64,000 bases of DNA from Flavobacterium hercynium (GTDB lineage: Bacteria > Bacteroidota > Bacteroidia > Flavobacteriales > Flavobacteriaceae). The position numbers were made by a program, and so were the translations under genes. The notes beneath the pieces are model-generated. The model made no database searches. It had not been told where the DNA came from and saw only the letters and a program-made list of their open reading frames with translations. The DNA is taken from contig NZ_MUGW01000030.1 of NCBI RefSeq assembly GCF_002217285.1, forward strand, positions 1 to 64,000, given 5' to 3'. Below are positions 17,782 through 27,452 of this stretch, one piece after another; position 1 is the stretch's first letter; every line of letters begins with the position of its first letter.

Positions 17782-19110
17782 ATGACAGATCTCGAATACA
17801 ATTACAGAGGAATATCGACATACAGCAAAACAAAGGGAATCAACAATCTTGTTTTAGCGCATCAAACGGAAATTGAAGAAGTCAATAACATTCCGTGTTT
17901 TTTCTGGGGAAGCTTAACTGATCCTTATGTTACGGCAAAATGCTGGAGTACTATTGCAAAAGTGGTGCGTTCCAGCTTTGGACCTGTTCCGCCAAGCTTA
18001 CGTGATCCTATCGTTTCTGCAGGATCAGAACGATTACGTTTTGAAGGATTTTCATCTTGCAATGGCGTATACGTGCGATTGGACATGAAACCGGAAGCTA
18101 TTGATGGCGAATTTATTGCCAACGGAACAACGAACGTCGATTTTAATGATCCGATGCTAAACGCACTGAATGCTATTCAGAAAAATGAAAAAGTAACGCT
18201 TGCCGTAGGTCAGCAAGAAGTTCAGGTTATTACCAGCAAAGCAAAAGTTACCGAGAAAAAAGTAACCTTACCCATGCGCTGGATTAAAGGCTTAACCAGC
18301 GTTCAGCTCTACCTTGCCGACATGGACATTAAATTTGAATTGAACAAAATTCAGACCATTCAGCTTTTTCAAAGTTTACCAAAAGGAAGTATCAAAGGTG
18401 ATTTTTTCATTACAAAAAGAGCAGGAAAATTTATGTTCTCTACTTTGTCGACTGCAGACAGCGTGAGAATTGGCGGAGTACAACGCTTACGCTTATTAGA
18501 AGGTATTCTCGCCATTGTAGATAAAATTTTTGTTTACGAATCGTCAGACAAGCAAACGTGTGCCATTGTTGCCGAGTTTGGAAAAATGCAGCTCTTAATG
18601 GCTTTTTCTCCTGACAATTACCGCGGGTTTTCCGGTGAAGGAAATGTACTGGAAACTATGACCGAAAATTTACCAATCGAATGGGTTTACGGACTGAACA
18701 GTTTATTAAAATCAAATGAAACTTTTGATCCTACGATGTTGTCTATCGAAAATGATATCGATTTTGGTACGATGGATAATCTGACTTCTAATTTATCATC
18801 GATGGGATTATTGGGTTATGATTTAAGTGAAAAAGCCCATTTTTACAGACGTTTACCATTTAAAACAGAACGTATTTTATCTTTAAATCCGAGGCTAAAA
18901 AATGCAAAAAAACTAATCGATAACGAAGACATCGAAATCGTCGAGCGAAGAGCAGATTATATCGAAGCCAAAGTAAAAGGTTCTGGCGTTGTACACAAAG
19001 TAATTATCGACAGCGTATCGCAAAGATGTACTTGCGATTGGTTTACCGCCTATCAGGGCAAAAGAGGAATTTGCAAACATATTCTGGGCGTAAAAATGAC
19101 GATATCATAA
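17782..19110 (+). CDS. SWIM zinc-finger protein
   Basis: This 442-residue protein ends in a SWIM finger, CxCx12CxH, with C416, C418, C431 and H433 (RCTCDWF...GICKHILG) close to the C-terminus. SWIM domains chelate zinc and are thought to bind DNA or partner proteins. The preceding 400 residues have no motif I can name; they are mixed alpha/beta with a conserved-looking start (SLRDPIVSAGSERLRFEGFSSCNGVYVRLD). It is tightly coupled to the WGR gene upstream (5-base gap). SWIM/WGR/DUF4132 combinations are a known recurrent bacterial neighbourhood, though their exact job is unclear. A shared bidirectional terminator follows. Confidence 0.82.
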   Translation: MTDLEYNYRGISTYSKTKGINNLVLAHQTEIEEVNNIPCFFWGSLTDPYVTAKCWSTIAKVVRSSFGPVPPSLRDPIVSAGSERLRFEGFSSCNGVYVRLDMKPEAIDGEFIANGTTNVDFNDPMLNALNAIQKNEKVTLAVGQQEVQVITSKAKVTEKKVTLPMRWIKGLTSVQLYLADMDIKFELNKIQTIQLFQSLPKGSIKGDFFITKRAGKFMFSTLSTADSVRIGGVQRLRLLEGILAIVDKIFVYESSDKQTCAIVAEFGKMQLLMAFSPDNYRGFSGEGNVLETMTENLPIEWVYGLNSLLKSNETFDPTMLSIENDIDFGTMDNLTSNLSSMGLLGYDLSEKAHFYRRLPFKTERILSLNPRLKNAKKLIDNEDIEIVERRADYIEAKVKGSGVVHKVIIDSVSQRCTCDWFTAYQGKRGICKHILGVKMTIS

Positions 19111-19131
19111 GTTGTTATTGCCCATAAAAAC

Positions 19132-19161
19132 AAAATCGCCCTTTTTTTTCAGGGCGATTTT
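19132..19161. terminator. shared terminator between convergent genes
   Basis: AAAATCGCCC and GGGCGATTTT form a perfect 10-base stem around a T-rich loop. It lies between the SWIM gene and the convergent cupredoxin gene and could serve both. Confidence 0.75.
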
Positions 19162-19183
19162 CTGTTTATAGGAATTTCAGGAT

Positions 19184-20125
19184 TTAGTAAAATACGGGGA
19201 TATTGGCTTCGTTGCAACATTTATTCGAATTGGTATCTATGAATTTATAGACAACATGTTCATCATCGGCTACGTTTTCTAAAAAAACAAGCAGTTCGAA
19301 ACATTCACCAGGATGTAATTTGACTTTATATCCGCGAGGTAAGTTTACGATATTGATTTCGTTTCCTGAGATCAACTGCAGTCTTGCTTCAGCCGGAAAT
19401 ACAATTTCGTGTCGGTACAAACCTGAATTGGCCAAACGAAGAAAGACAGTATCTTTTTTGTATTCTAAGGCTTGTAAACCTTTGTTTTTTATTGCCTTCT
19501 TGCCGTTAATGAGGAAGTAATTTGGTTTATAATCCGGAAGGTTGATTGGCTCTCCCGTGTGGTCCGACGTTATTCTCATCATATCTTCGCTATGCCACGT
19601 AGTATCAATTTCATTACTGCACCATAATATTTCGTTCCAGGGCTTATAATACAGCGAATCGATTTCTTTTGATCTAACAATGATGAGACCAAACATTCCT
19701 GCCTGCAAATTAAACGGATAATTTTCGGGACTGTAATAGAGATAGGTTCCCGCTTTGGTTGCCTGAAAAGAGTAAAAACCGTGTTCCATGTGGTCAACAA
19801 GAGCTTTTTCTTTTAGCGCGCTATTTCCTTTGGTACGCTGCTGAAATTCAATTTCCTTACAATACAAAGAGACGGGGTTTCCCTGAGAAATGTTCCAAAG
19901 ATCTATACTTACGTTGTCGCCAACCTCAACGTCAATATCTGATCCCGGTAAAGTTACCTGCCCCGAAAGCGAATTGGTAAATCCAAACGTTCTGACGGCT
20001 AATTTTTTTGTTATGGCTAATTTACCTGTTGTTTTGCCAATAATTAATCTTTCATTTTGAGAAAACAAAGAAGTATTGCCCAATAAAAAAGAAAATAATG
20101 GTTTTGATTTGATTTCTTTTATCAT
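19184..20125 (-). CDS. exported multicopper-oxidase-like protein without the copper ligands
   Basis: I start at the ATG at 20125, since the TTG at 20170 lies inside the promoter; this gives 313 residues. The first 27 residues look like a short signal peptide (KPLFSFLLGNTSLFSQ). The fold follows laccase-type cupredoxins: LPGSDIDVEVGDNVSIDLWN, AGTYLYYSPENYPFNLQAGMFGLIIV and C-terminal FLRLANSG...NIVNLPRGYKVKLHPGECFELLV. In true multicopper oxidases the first segments carry HxH and WYHSH copper ligands. Here they read YCKEIEF and LYYSPEN, so the trinuclear site is gone. It is therefore probably not an oxidase. An extracytoplasmic binding role is a guess. Confidence 0.65.
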   Translation of the reverse strand: MIKEIKSKPLFSFLLGNTSLFSQNERLIIGKTTGKLAITKKLAVRTFGFTNSLSGQVTLPGSDIDVEVGDNVSIDLWNISQGNPVSLYCKEIEFQQRTKGNSALKEKALVDHMEHGFYSFQATKAGTYLYYSPENYPFNLQAGMFGLIIVRSKEIDSLYYKPWNEILWCSNEIDTTWHSEDMMRITSDHTGEPINLPDYKPNYFLINGKKAIKNKGLQALEYKKDTVFLRLANSGLYRHEIVFPAEARLQLISGNEINIVNLPRGYKVKLHPGECFELLVFLENVADDEHVVYKFIDTNSNKCCNEANIPVFY

Positions 20126-20167
20126 CGCTAAATTCAATTTTAAATTATCAACTACTTGATCTTCAAT

Positions 20168-20198
20168 CAAATTTAAACTTTTTAAAAATAGAAAACAA
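20168..20198 (-). promoter_or_regulatory. promoter of the cupredoxin-like gene
   Basis: On the minus strand TTG (20198-20196) and TAAATTTG (20175-20168) are separated by exactly 20 bases, a full match to the Bacteroidetes consensus. Confidence 0.75.
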
Positions 20199-20311
20199 CG
20201 TATAACTACTTGTTTTTGTAGTAAAAATCATAATTTAACAGTAATGATGATTTTATGGCATTTTAGGAAAATCACGAAAATTCAGCTTAACTCAGAACAC
20301 TTTTACATTTT

Positions 20312-21370
20312 TTACTGATACAATTCTTCCCGGATTTTGATTAATGTTTGTATGGCATTTTCTTCATTTGGTCTTTCCGGTAAAACAGAGGTTGCAAAAT
20401 GATTTTCGATTGATGCGATTAGATTATCTGCCATTTCGAGTAAATCATCATATTCCCGATTTCCTGCCTTTATATCGAGTAATTCTTCCCGATTCGGAAC
20501 GCGGATATTTAATTTTCCTGTATCCAAAATTTGTTCTGCCGTTTGCAAAAGTCTGATCGTGTGCATCATGTTTTTGCTGTCGTAATTTTTACCGTGTTGC
20601 TGGTTGGTATTGTATCTCTCTTCATTACGCTTATCAATCCAACTCCAATATTCTGTATATTCTTTGCAATATTTAGAATAACCATCCTGATTGCAGAATA
20701 AATAGCCTATTAGTTTTTCATTTTTAGGTACAGACGAAACAGAAACTTCATTGGAATTTTCTTTCTGTATAATTCCTTTATAACGCAACGTAGCATCATT
20801 ATCGTAAAACATGGCAAACATTCCTCGTGAATTAGGCAAATCAACTAAACCGACTTGCTCCTGCCTGAAATTATTTTGCTTCAAAAATTCTAGTACAGAT
20901 ATGGTTTTATAACCTTCTAAAGCATAGCAAAAATCCAACAAACTTTTCTTTTCCTTCGGCAACGGATTTACAATTTTCTTGTTTAAACCTCTTGCCTTTT
21001 TGATTTGCGTTACAGCATAACCGGCAAAAGAATCTTTGCACAATTTAGACAGAAAATCTTCTATTTTTAGCTGTTCCATTAACGGATGTTTGTATAGAAT
21101 ACAATCTTCCGGTGAAGCTAAAATCTCCAGAATGTTCGGATTGTTTTTTAACAGTAATTCTATAAATCGTCCCAATTCATAATATACCTCATCATTGGTT
21201 TCGTTACTTACTTGTGGAATATAATCTAAACCGAAGAACTTTTCTTTTGGTAAATAATAAACACCTTTAATATCGGTATCAGATGTTGGTGTAGCTAAGC
21301 CAAAAGACCTGCTTCCGGAAATTACTTCGAACAGGATTAGGTTTTGGGATTTTAGGTCTTGAATTGTCAT
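20312..21370 (-). CDS. RlaP-type predicted nucleotidyltransferase (RNA-ligase-associated)
   Basis: This 352-residue polymerase-beta-superfamily protein has the active-site signature GSRSFGLATPTSDTDIKG at residues 19-36: the GS helix followed by the two metal-binding aspartates. Its family (RlaP/YcgL-like) was named for frequent linkage to RNA ligases. It probably adds or caps nucleotides on RNA, but no substrate is proven. The C-terminal part is helical with a YNTNQQHGKNYDSKNMMHTIRLL segment. The gene is preceded by its own -7 box and a terminator for the DUF4132 gene, so it is a separate unit. A second family member lies at 33987-34733 in the repair island. Confidence 0.82.
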   Translation of the reverse strand: MTIQDLKSQNLILFEVISGSRSFGLATPTSDTDIKGVYYLPKEKFFGLDYIPQVSNETNDEVYYELGRFIELLLKNNPNILEILASPEDCILYKHPLMEQLKIEDFLSKLCKDSFAGYAVTQIKKARGLNKKIVNPLPKEKKSLLDFCYALEGYKTISVLEFLKQNNFRQEQVGLVDLPNSRGMFAMFYDNDATLRYKGIIQKENSNEVSVSSVPKNEKLIGYLFCNQDGYSKYCKEYTEYWSWIDKRNEERYNTNQQHGKNYDSKNMMHTIRLLQTAEQILDTGKLNIRVPNREELLDIKAGNREYDDLLEMADNLIASIENHFATSVLPERPNEENAIQTLIKIREELYQ

Positions 21371-21431
21371 TATTTGTAAAATGTCGTCAGTAAGATGATA
21401 GAATTGTTAATTATTCATACATTATGTACTA

Positions 21432-21439
21432 CAAAAGTA
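21432..21439 (-). promoter_or_regulatory. -7 box of the RlaP-type gene
   Basis: TACTTTTG on the minus strand fits TAnnTTTG and lies 62 bases before the start codon. Confidence 0.45.
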
Positions 21440-21454
21440 AACATTCTAAATACT

Positions 21455-21491
21455 AAAAAAAGCGCAAATTTCTTTTGGAACTTTGCACTTT
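21455..21491 (-). terminator. terminator after the DUF4132 gene
   Basis: On the minus strand AAAGTGCAAA and TTTGCGCTTT pair (one G-U) and are followed by T residues. Confidence 0.75.
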
Positions 21492-21526
21492 TTCGGGTTT
21501 CATTTTAAATAGAAAATACAATCATT

Positions 21527-24500
21527 TTAAACATACGTTTTATCAATCTGACTTAAAATTGTGGGGTCTTGAATTTCATTATCTTTTGCAAACAATAAAA
21601 CTTTAGACATTACCTCAGCTGATTTTGGATCATCATCAGCAAACGGAAGGAACAAACGTCCTCTGTGCTGAGAATGAATTGGCAAAACCGATAAATATTT
21701 ACCTGGAAGCTGATGCACAACTGCACTTCCTAAATGTATGCTGTATTCTGCCATTGTTCCTTTTACAATCGCATGATTTTCTTTGATTTCTACGTTTTTA
21801 ATTTTGAATAAACGTAATGTTTCTCTCAATAATACAGCTCTCATTTCGATTGAAGAATGACTTGCTTCAGGATCAACACCTCCAACGTGAGCAACACTTA
21901 CAACCAAATCAATATCGCGCATGACTTCTGAAAAAATCCTAGGATTCACATCTTCAAAAGGAATGTTTTTATAATCTTTAAGCGAATGAAATTCTATTGT
22001 TTCCAACGTAGGACTTTCTACATCGGCAGGTGAAAACCAATCAGCCAGTGCGTACATTTTTACCTGATAGCCTTCTTTATGGAAAACTTTCTGCAATCCT
22101 TCTTCATAATCTACTTTCCATCCTCTGGTCTTTAGTAACGCCAAAGTTTGGTTCGGCTGCACCTGATGTCCTGCGTAACGTCTTGAAATTGATTTTTCTT
22201 TTAATTCGTCTGGTGTTGGAACATACAATTCTCTGAAAACCTGTTTAAAGGGCTGTTGCAATTTGTTGTCAAAGCAATAACTTTGGAAATCTGTCCAGAC
22301 ATTATGTTTGTGCAAATCAAAACAATGTGCAATTCTAAAAGTCTGATTTTCATCTATTGTAATAACTTCACCTAAAGCCGAAACCAAATTTCCATCAGCA
22401 TAAAAACCAATTTTATCTTCGCCTGACACAAAAACCAGTTTTTCCAGATGTTTCGAAATAATCGGATGTTCAAAAAGATTCTGCATTTCGGCATACAAAA
22501 ACGCATCACCGCGAATCATACTTTCTTCTAATCCTTTTCTGGAACGCGTCCATTGCTCGCGCATTGTTTTTCTGTAATTGGTTAATTCCAGAATTCCTTT
22601 GTCTTTTTTATATTTTGGCGGAATCGACTTTAATTCCTTATCCCCTTTAAGCGTTACCAAATCAGCCTTTCCTTCTTTGTTGATCACCAAACTTATGATG
22701 ACATCATCCAGCACAACCTGCGTTTCTTTGGATAAAATATTCTGAATTTGCTTCGTTTCCATTGCCCACGTCAAACGAACAGGATCCGGATAACCGGCAT
22801 TTCTTGCTAAATTTTCCAACGCCACACGAATTGCCAAAGCTTCACTCGCCTGCTTCATCGAACCAAATTCCTTACTTTCTTTTTTAAATTGTTGCAAGTA
22901 TTCATAGCGTGACAAAATATCCTTGTCTGGTCCTGTTTTACTTAGTGGCACTAAACCGTAAACTCTTAAGTAATCCTGATCGCGTTTGTCTTTTACTTTT
23001 GCGGTAACTTCTCTAATTTTCAAATCACCGGTAATCGTGTCCGCATACAATCGGGCGCGTCGGTGTCCGTTTCCGTCCGTTACATATTTTGCAGCTTCAT
23101 ACAACATCTCCCATTTGGCTTTGCCTAATTTTTTATAAGCAGATACAAACCAGTTTTTATCGACCGCTCCATCTTTAAAATCTTGAAGATCGATAGAAGA
23201 GAATTTCGCCATTTCGCTTTCTAATTCTGAATTGGCGGCACTAAAACTTGCTGTTTTTGTATGTGCGTGAAACCACCAGATTCCTTCGTCTAAACCATTC
23301 CAGTTTAAATAATTACTGATGAACTTTTGCCATTGCGGCGCATAAATAGCAGCTTGAATTAATCTTTCTTCTGAAATTTTAGCTTTTTTAATGGCCTCGT
23401 TAAAGATTTCCTGCGTGTCCGAAGCCAGCGGGTAACATCTTTTTAGTAAATAACTAAACAATTTCTGTTTCGTTAATTCAGTGTAGCTCCACGAATAAAT
23501 GTAACCTTTGTACAAACTTGCTTTTCCGAGTGCGGTAAGCATTTCGACAAAACGATTGGTGCCGAATATCTTTTGGAAACTCTGTACCAAATGGGTCACA
23601 GCTGTATTCGAGTCACCTCTTTTTACTTCAACATCCAGAAAAGTCTCGCGGATTTTTGTAATCATCGGAACTAAAAACGGAAATCTCTTGATGAGATCTT
23701 CACTTCCGAAATGTCTGTAATGTTTCGTTTCGCTTGTCAGGACAGAGATTCTTTCGCTTTCCAGAATACCTTCATACAATTCTCCTTCGATAATGGCATT
23801 TTGCTGAAACGCTTCACAATACAAATGAATTGGCGGTTTGTTGAAAGCAATATTCTTTTCTAATCCATTTAACTGTCTCCATCTGTAGAGATTCCATACT
23901 TTATTATTTTGTTCCGCTGTTAAATCCTGTAAATTAATTCTATTCAGGTAAACATCAAAAGAACGCTGATTCTGCCAGCCATTTCCATTATCTGAATTAT
24001 AGTAATACTCGTCTTTTTTCGGTTTATATTCGAATTCTAAAACTGATTGCGGAAGATCTGCATACAAAGTGCTGCAAGCATCAATTAGGAAATCATTTTT
24101 TTCTTTGAATGAATATTTTAGCTGCAATGCATTTAAAATCTGCAAAATAGCATTGTCCCAATCGTAACCACGTTTATTTTGATGTGGCAGATAATCTTTA
24201 AAATAAAAAATATGTTTCTCCAGAAGATCCCCCCAATTATTTTTATCGTAACTACTAATCAGCGTCAGTAAAAACAAATCTTTCTCTGCTAATCCCGAAT
24301 TCTCAAACCAACCTGACCAAACCTCGTACAGCGGATAATTTGTCGCTCTGATTTCGGGATCTTTTTCGTCTTTTAAGTTTTTAATATCTCTAAAAGTATT
24401 TCCCAGTAAAACAGTCGATTTGCTGTTGTCGTAGTTTTCGATTTCATATTCGTAATTTCTATTCTCTTCATACAATGCGTAAAGTTTAGAAATTTCCGTT

Positions 24501-26599
24501 TTTAGATCAGCCAATGATTTCGAAAAACCATATTGGTGTTCCTTAACCGATTTTGAATACAACGAATCTGCCTGCGGTTTTGGCAAGGCATAAGGCGAAA
24601 CTTCATTTGGCGTATAAAAACCAAATCCGTTTTCGGCACTTAAAGTATTTTTCTTTTTTGAAGGTTCTAACTGCTCAATGAATTTGTTTTCTTTCTCGGT
24701 AATTTTTGGTCGAGCCGAATAAGCCGCTACCCAATCATTGACTTTATCCGTAAGCTTTGCATTTTTCTGCAACTGCAACATCAAATCTAAAACTGACATA
24801 CGTTGTTCTAAATCGCCTTTTTCTAAAGTCGTTTCTACGAATGAAGTTATTTTTTGCTCTTCTTGTTTCAGTAGAATCGCAGTTAGGTTTTTCTTTAAAT
24901 TAGAATTTTTACGTTTGAATAATTCCTGAAAAATTGCCAGTTCATCATCAGATAAGTTCAGATTGTTTAACGTACAAATTGCCGAGGCCACAAGAGATTC
25001 TCCTCTGTCTTTTAAAATTCGCAAAGCAAAATTTCGCTGGTATTGTGTTGGCTCGTTTTTAGCTTTTTCACCGGTACTTTTCAGACTGTAGAACGAATAA
25101 CAATAATAATCTCCTAAAATTTCTCTGGTTAGTTTTTCTCTTAAGTTGATAGAAAAACCTTCAAAATGAGCTAAGATTTGCTCTAATCGTTCGGTATTGT
25201 CTCCCACTAAATTGATCGCCGCATAATAAAGCGCATCTTTTTCAAACTTCGTATTTAACCATGAAAACACTTTGCCTTCAAAAACCTTTTCTTTTATGGT
25301 TATGGTTTGAGCCAGATTATAAACCTTGTCAAAGAAATTTGGATATTCGGCGTTTTCAACATAATATCTCGAATGCGCGTTGGCATTTAAAAGTAAATTT
25401 AATCTTGGTATAGCAAATGCCAGAACTTGCAGATTTTCGTCGTCTAAAGCTTTAAAATACAACGGCATTTCGATATAAGGATCGTTTGTTTCTCCGGCAA
25501 ATTTCAATGCCAGCGATTTCTTTTCGATTGATCCTTTTTCTAATAATTCATGCAGATAAGGAACGGTTTTTTCGACATCAAAAACACCCTGAACCCACAA
25601 TGCCATATAAACTTCGTTGTTGTTCTTGCTTTGAATTCCAGCCGGAATCGTTTCCGGATTAGCAAAATAACCATAAGCCAGATTGATAATGTTTCGAACT
25701 GTAGTTTCTTTTTCAGAATCCCAGCCCAAACCTGTCCATGTATCGATTCCGCGAACAACAGATGAAAAACGGGTTAGTTTATTATCGATTATCACCTTTA
25801 TCATATATTGCAGAGCACCAATACTGGTTTCGTCTAAGGCTTCCAGAACGGTCTGGCGCAATCCTTCCTGACGCTGAGCTGCCAACAATAGTTTTTCGAC
25901 CAATTCCCAGCTTTCTTTTTTCTCACTGTTTAAAAGTGCTTTGATGATATTTCTGGAAACTTTGCCCCTTGGGTCTTTGTTGAAAATAATGTCTTCAAAC
26001 AACTGAAACAGATTTTCTCTGTTCAAATCCAGTGCTGCCGACCAAATCATGAACTGATTCAAACTACCGGAAACCTCTGTATCATAACGAATTTGCTCCT
26101 CGATACTTAAATCATAGTGTACTGAATCTCTATCATGGTAATTGTAAATCTGAGGACCATTTAGCAGCGAACGCAAAAAGTTAACCTGATTTACCAGTAA
26201 ATATTTTTTGTTATTGGGCGCTCTAAAAGAACGTCGCGTGTAACCACTCTGATACATTTTTTGGGGAAGTCTGCTCCAGGCTTCTTTTACGTAAACAGCA
26301 TTTTCTTCGCCAAAAAAGTAAACCAAAAGTTCGTAGTAGTTTTTATCATCCCACAAATCTTCTTTTACCCATTTTTCGAATTCAGTGCTTTCTTTTGAAC
26401 CTAACGAAATATACGTAGCCTGATAATTGTCTTTTAGTTTTAGAATTTCTAAACCAAATTCGGCTACTTCTTTTTTGAGCTTTGTTTTTAATAATAATTT
26501 CGAAACCAAATTGCTTTCTACAATTTCTTTGAGTTCTTTTTTAAATCTATTAATTGGATTTTCTATTACTTTACTTTTCAGAAGATCTTCTATCGTCAT
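21527..26599 (-). CDS. giant DUF4132 (MolR-like) protein
   Basis: This is a 1690-residue cytosolic protein. The N-terminal two thirds are helical, HEAT-like repeats. The C-terminal 450 residues carry the DUF4132 region: KWEMLYEAAKYVTDGNGHRR, ADTITGDLKIREVTAKVKDKRDQ, YAGHQVQPNQTLALLKTRGW, then EVMRDIDLVVSVAHVGGVDPEAS. E. coli MolR (YehF/YehI group) proteins join WGR and DUF4132. Here the WGR domain sits on a separate gene at 14.7 kb. No catalytic residues are assigned for this family; the conserved arginines and histidines may mean NAD- or nucleotide-dependent chemistry, but that is speculation. A small gene 130 bases upstream is probably co-transcribed. It has its own terminator. Confidence 0.8.
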   Translation of the reverse strand: MTIEDLLKSKVIENPINRFKKELKEIVESNLVSKLLLKTKLKKEVAEFGLEILKLKDNYQATYISLGSKESTEFEKWVKEDLWDDKNYYELLVYFFGEENAVYVKEAWSRLPQKMYQSGYTRRSFRAPNNKKYLLVNQVNFLRSLLNGPQIYNYHDRDSVHYDLSIEEQIRYDTEVSGSLNQFMIWSAALDLNRENLFQLFEDIIFNKDPRGKVSRNIIKALLNSEKKESWELVEKLLLAAQRQEGLRQTVLEALDETSIGALQYMIKVIIDNKLTRFSSVVRGIDTWTGLGWDSEKETTVRNIINLAYGYFANPETIPAGIQSKNNNEVYMALWVQGVFDVEKTVPYLHELLEKGSIEKKSLALKFAGETNDPYIEMPLYFKALDDENLQVLAFAIPRLNLLLNANAHSRYYVENAEYPNFFDKVYNLAQTITIKEKVFEGKVFSWLNTKFEKDALYYAAINLVGDNTERLEQILAHFEGFSINLREKLTREILGDYYCYSFYSLKSTGEKAKNEPTQYQRNFALRILKDRGESLVASAICTLNNLNLSDDELAIFQELFKRKNSNLKKNLTAILLKQEEQKITSFVETTLEKGDLEQRMSVLDLMLQLQKNAKLTDKVNDWVAAYSARPKITEKENKFIEQLEPSKKKNTLSAENGFGFYTPNEVSPYALPKPQADSLYSKSVKEHQYGFSKSLADLKTEISKLYALYEENRNYEYEIENYDNSKSTVLLGNTFRDIKNLKDEKDPEIRATNYPLYEVWSGWFENSGLAEKDLFLLTLISSYDKNNWGDLLEKHIFYFKDYLPHQNKRGYDWDNAILQILNALQLKYSFKEKNDFLIDACSTLYADLPQSVLEFEYKPKKDEYYYNSDNGNGWQNQRSFDVYLNRINLQDLTAEQNNKVWNLYRWRQLNGLEKNIAFNKPPIHLYCEAFQQNAIIEGELYEGILESERISVLTSETKHYRHFGSEDLIKRFPFLVPMITKIRETFLDVEVKRGDSNTAVTHLVQSFQKIFGTNRFVEMLTALGKASLYKGYIYSWSYTELTKQKLFSYLLKRCYPLASDTQEIFNEAIKKAKISEERLIQAAIYAPQWQKFISNYLNWNGLDEGIWWFHAHTKTASFSAANSELESEMAKFSSIDLQDFKDGAVDKNWFVSAYKKLGKAKWEMLYEAAKYVTDGNGHRRARLYADTITGDLKIREVTAKVKDKRDQDYLRVYGLVPLSKTGPDKDILSRYEYLQQFKKESKEFGSMKQASEALAIRVALENLARNAGYPDPVRLTWAMETKQIQNILSKETQVVLDDVIISLVINKEGKADLVTLKGDKELKSIPPKYKKDKGILELTNYRKTMREQWTRSRKGLEESMIRGDAFLYAEMQNLFEHPIISKHLEKLVFVSGEDKIGFYADGNLVSALGEVITIDENQTFRIAHCFDLHKHNVWTDFQSYCFDNKLQQPFKQVFRELYVPTPDELKEKSISRRYAGHQVQPNQTLALLKTRGWKVDYEEGLQKVFHKEGYQVKMYALADWFSPADVESPTLETIEFHSLKDYKNIPFEDVNPRIFSEVMRDIDLVVSVAHVGGVDPEASHSSIEMRAVLLRETLRLFKIKNVEIKENHAIVKGTMAEYSIHLGSAVVHQLPGKYLSVLPIHSQHRGRLFLPFADDDPKSAEVMSKVLLFAKDNEIQDPTILSQIDKTYV

Positions 26600-26600
26600 G

Positions 26601-26715
26601 CTTTTAGATTTTAGATTGTTGATTTTAGATTTTAGATTGTTTTTGCTGATAGGTTCCTATCGTTATGTTGTTTGAAATTATGAGTTATGAATTATAAGTT
26701 ATGAGTTATAAACTT
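26601..26715. repeat. A/T-rich short direct repeats
   Basis: Two tandem copies of GATTTTAGATTTTAGATTGT-like sequence (26601-26620 and 26621-26640) are followed by reiterated TATGAGTTATGA-type units (26679-26712). Such simple repeats are common between Flavobacterium genes and probably arise by slippage. They separate the DUF4132 gene from its upstream partner. Confidence 0.6.
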
Positions 26716-26729
26716 TGCTCATTTTTATT

Positions 26730-27164
26730 CTACCAGTAGCTTCCTGCTAAAAATGTAAGTCTGATAAAGGTGATGGGATTGTTTTGTGCTAAATCGATTT
26801 GATCGTCTAAAGATTCGAGTTGGTCGTCGCCATAAAAAACGGCGTACAGACCATCTTCAAAAGCTACAATGGCGTTTTCCTGCGCCGTAACGATATTAAC
26901 TTTATTGTGATTGTAGATCGCACCGAAACCTACTTTTCCGGTATCGGTTAGAATTGGCAGGTAATTTTCTTTCGGAAGATGAATTTTGTCTTCATCCTCC
27001 CATTCAAATGAAGAAGCATGAAAGAGCTCAACCTGATGTTTTACGATTAATTCTAAAAAAGTTCGAACCGAAACAATTGATTCAGAAGTATCCAGGCTTA
27101 TTACTTTTTCCTGCAATATAGGATGCTTTTTTCCTAATTGTTTGACAGAGATTGTGGTATTCAT
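26730..27164 (-). CDS. small conserved-looking protein upstream of the DUF4132 gene
   Basis: This 144-residue acidic cytosolic protein has no signal peptide and no recognised family. Its C-terminal segment, LAQNNPITFIRLTFLAGSYW, is distinctive. A central FGAIYNHNKVNI and AIVAFEDGLYAVFYGDDQLESLDDQ suggest a compact alpha/beta fold. It lies 130 bases upstream of the DUF4132 gene on the same strand with no terminator between, so it probably is the first gene of that transcript and may work with the giant protein. Function unknown. Confidence 0.65.
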   Translation of the reverse strand: MNTTISVKQLGKKHPILQEKVISLDTSESIVSVRTFLELIVKHQVELFHASSFEWEDEDKIHLPKENYLPILTDTGKVGFGAIYNHNKVNIVTAQENAIVAFEDGLYAVFYGDDQLESLDDQIDLAQNNPITFIRLTFLAGSYW

Positions 27165-27342
27165 TTTTTTCTGGCTTTTATTTGGACTTGTAAAATAACA
27201 AATTATAAAATAAGATTATACTTAAGCAACTTATTTTAATGTTAAAAAATTAAGGCATTAAAATGAGCTTATAAAAGTAGTTTCCAGTTTCAAAAAAACA
27301 TCTCATAAATTGGTATTCGAAAGGTTTGGGTTTTTATTCCGT

Positions 27343-27390
27343 ACCCACTTTCCGGTATTTTTAAAAAATCACGGAAAGTGGGTATTGTGG
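27343..27390. promoter_or_regulatory. inverted repeat and shared 27-base motif before the toxin locus
   Basis: ACCCACTTTCCG at 27343-27354 and its exact complement at 27372-27383 form a 12-base inverted repeat with a 17-base spacer. The right arm is part of the 27-base block (27364-27390) also found before the porin at 13070-13096. It lies about 60 bases ahead of the ATG. It may be a dyad operator or an RNA hairpin in the leader. The rest of the 288-base gap shows nothing else. Confidence 0.6.
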
Positions 27391-27452
27391 GCGTTATCAA
27401 ATAAGAATAAATTGTAGGAATTAAAAGTAATAACTTACAAATTATAATTATT

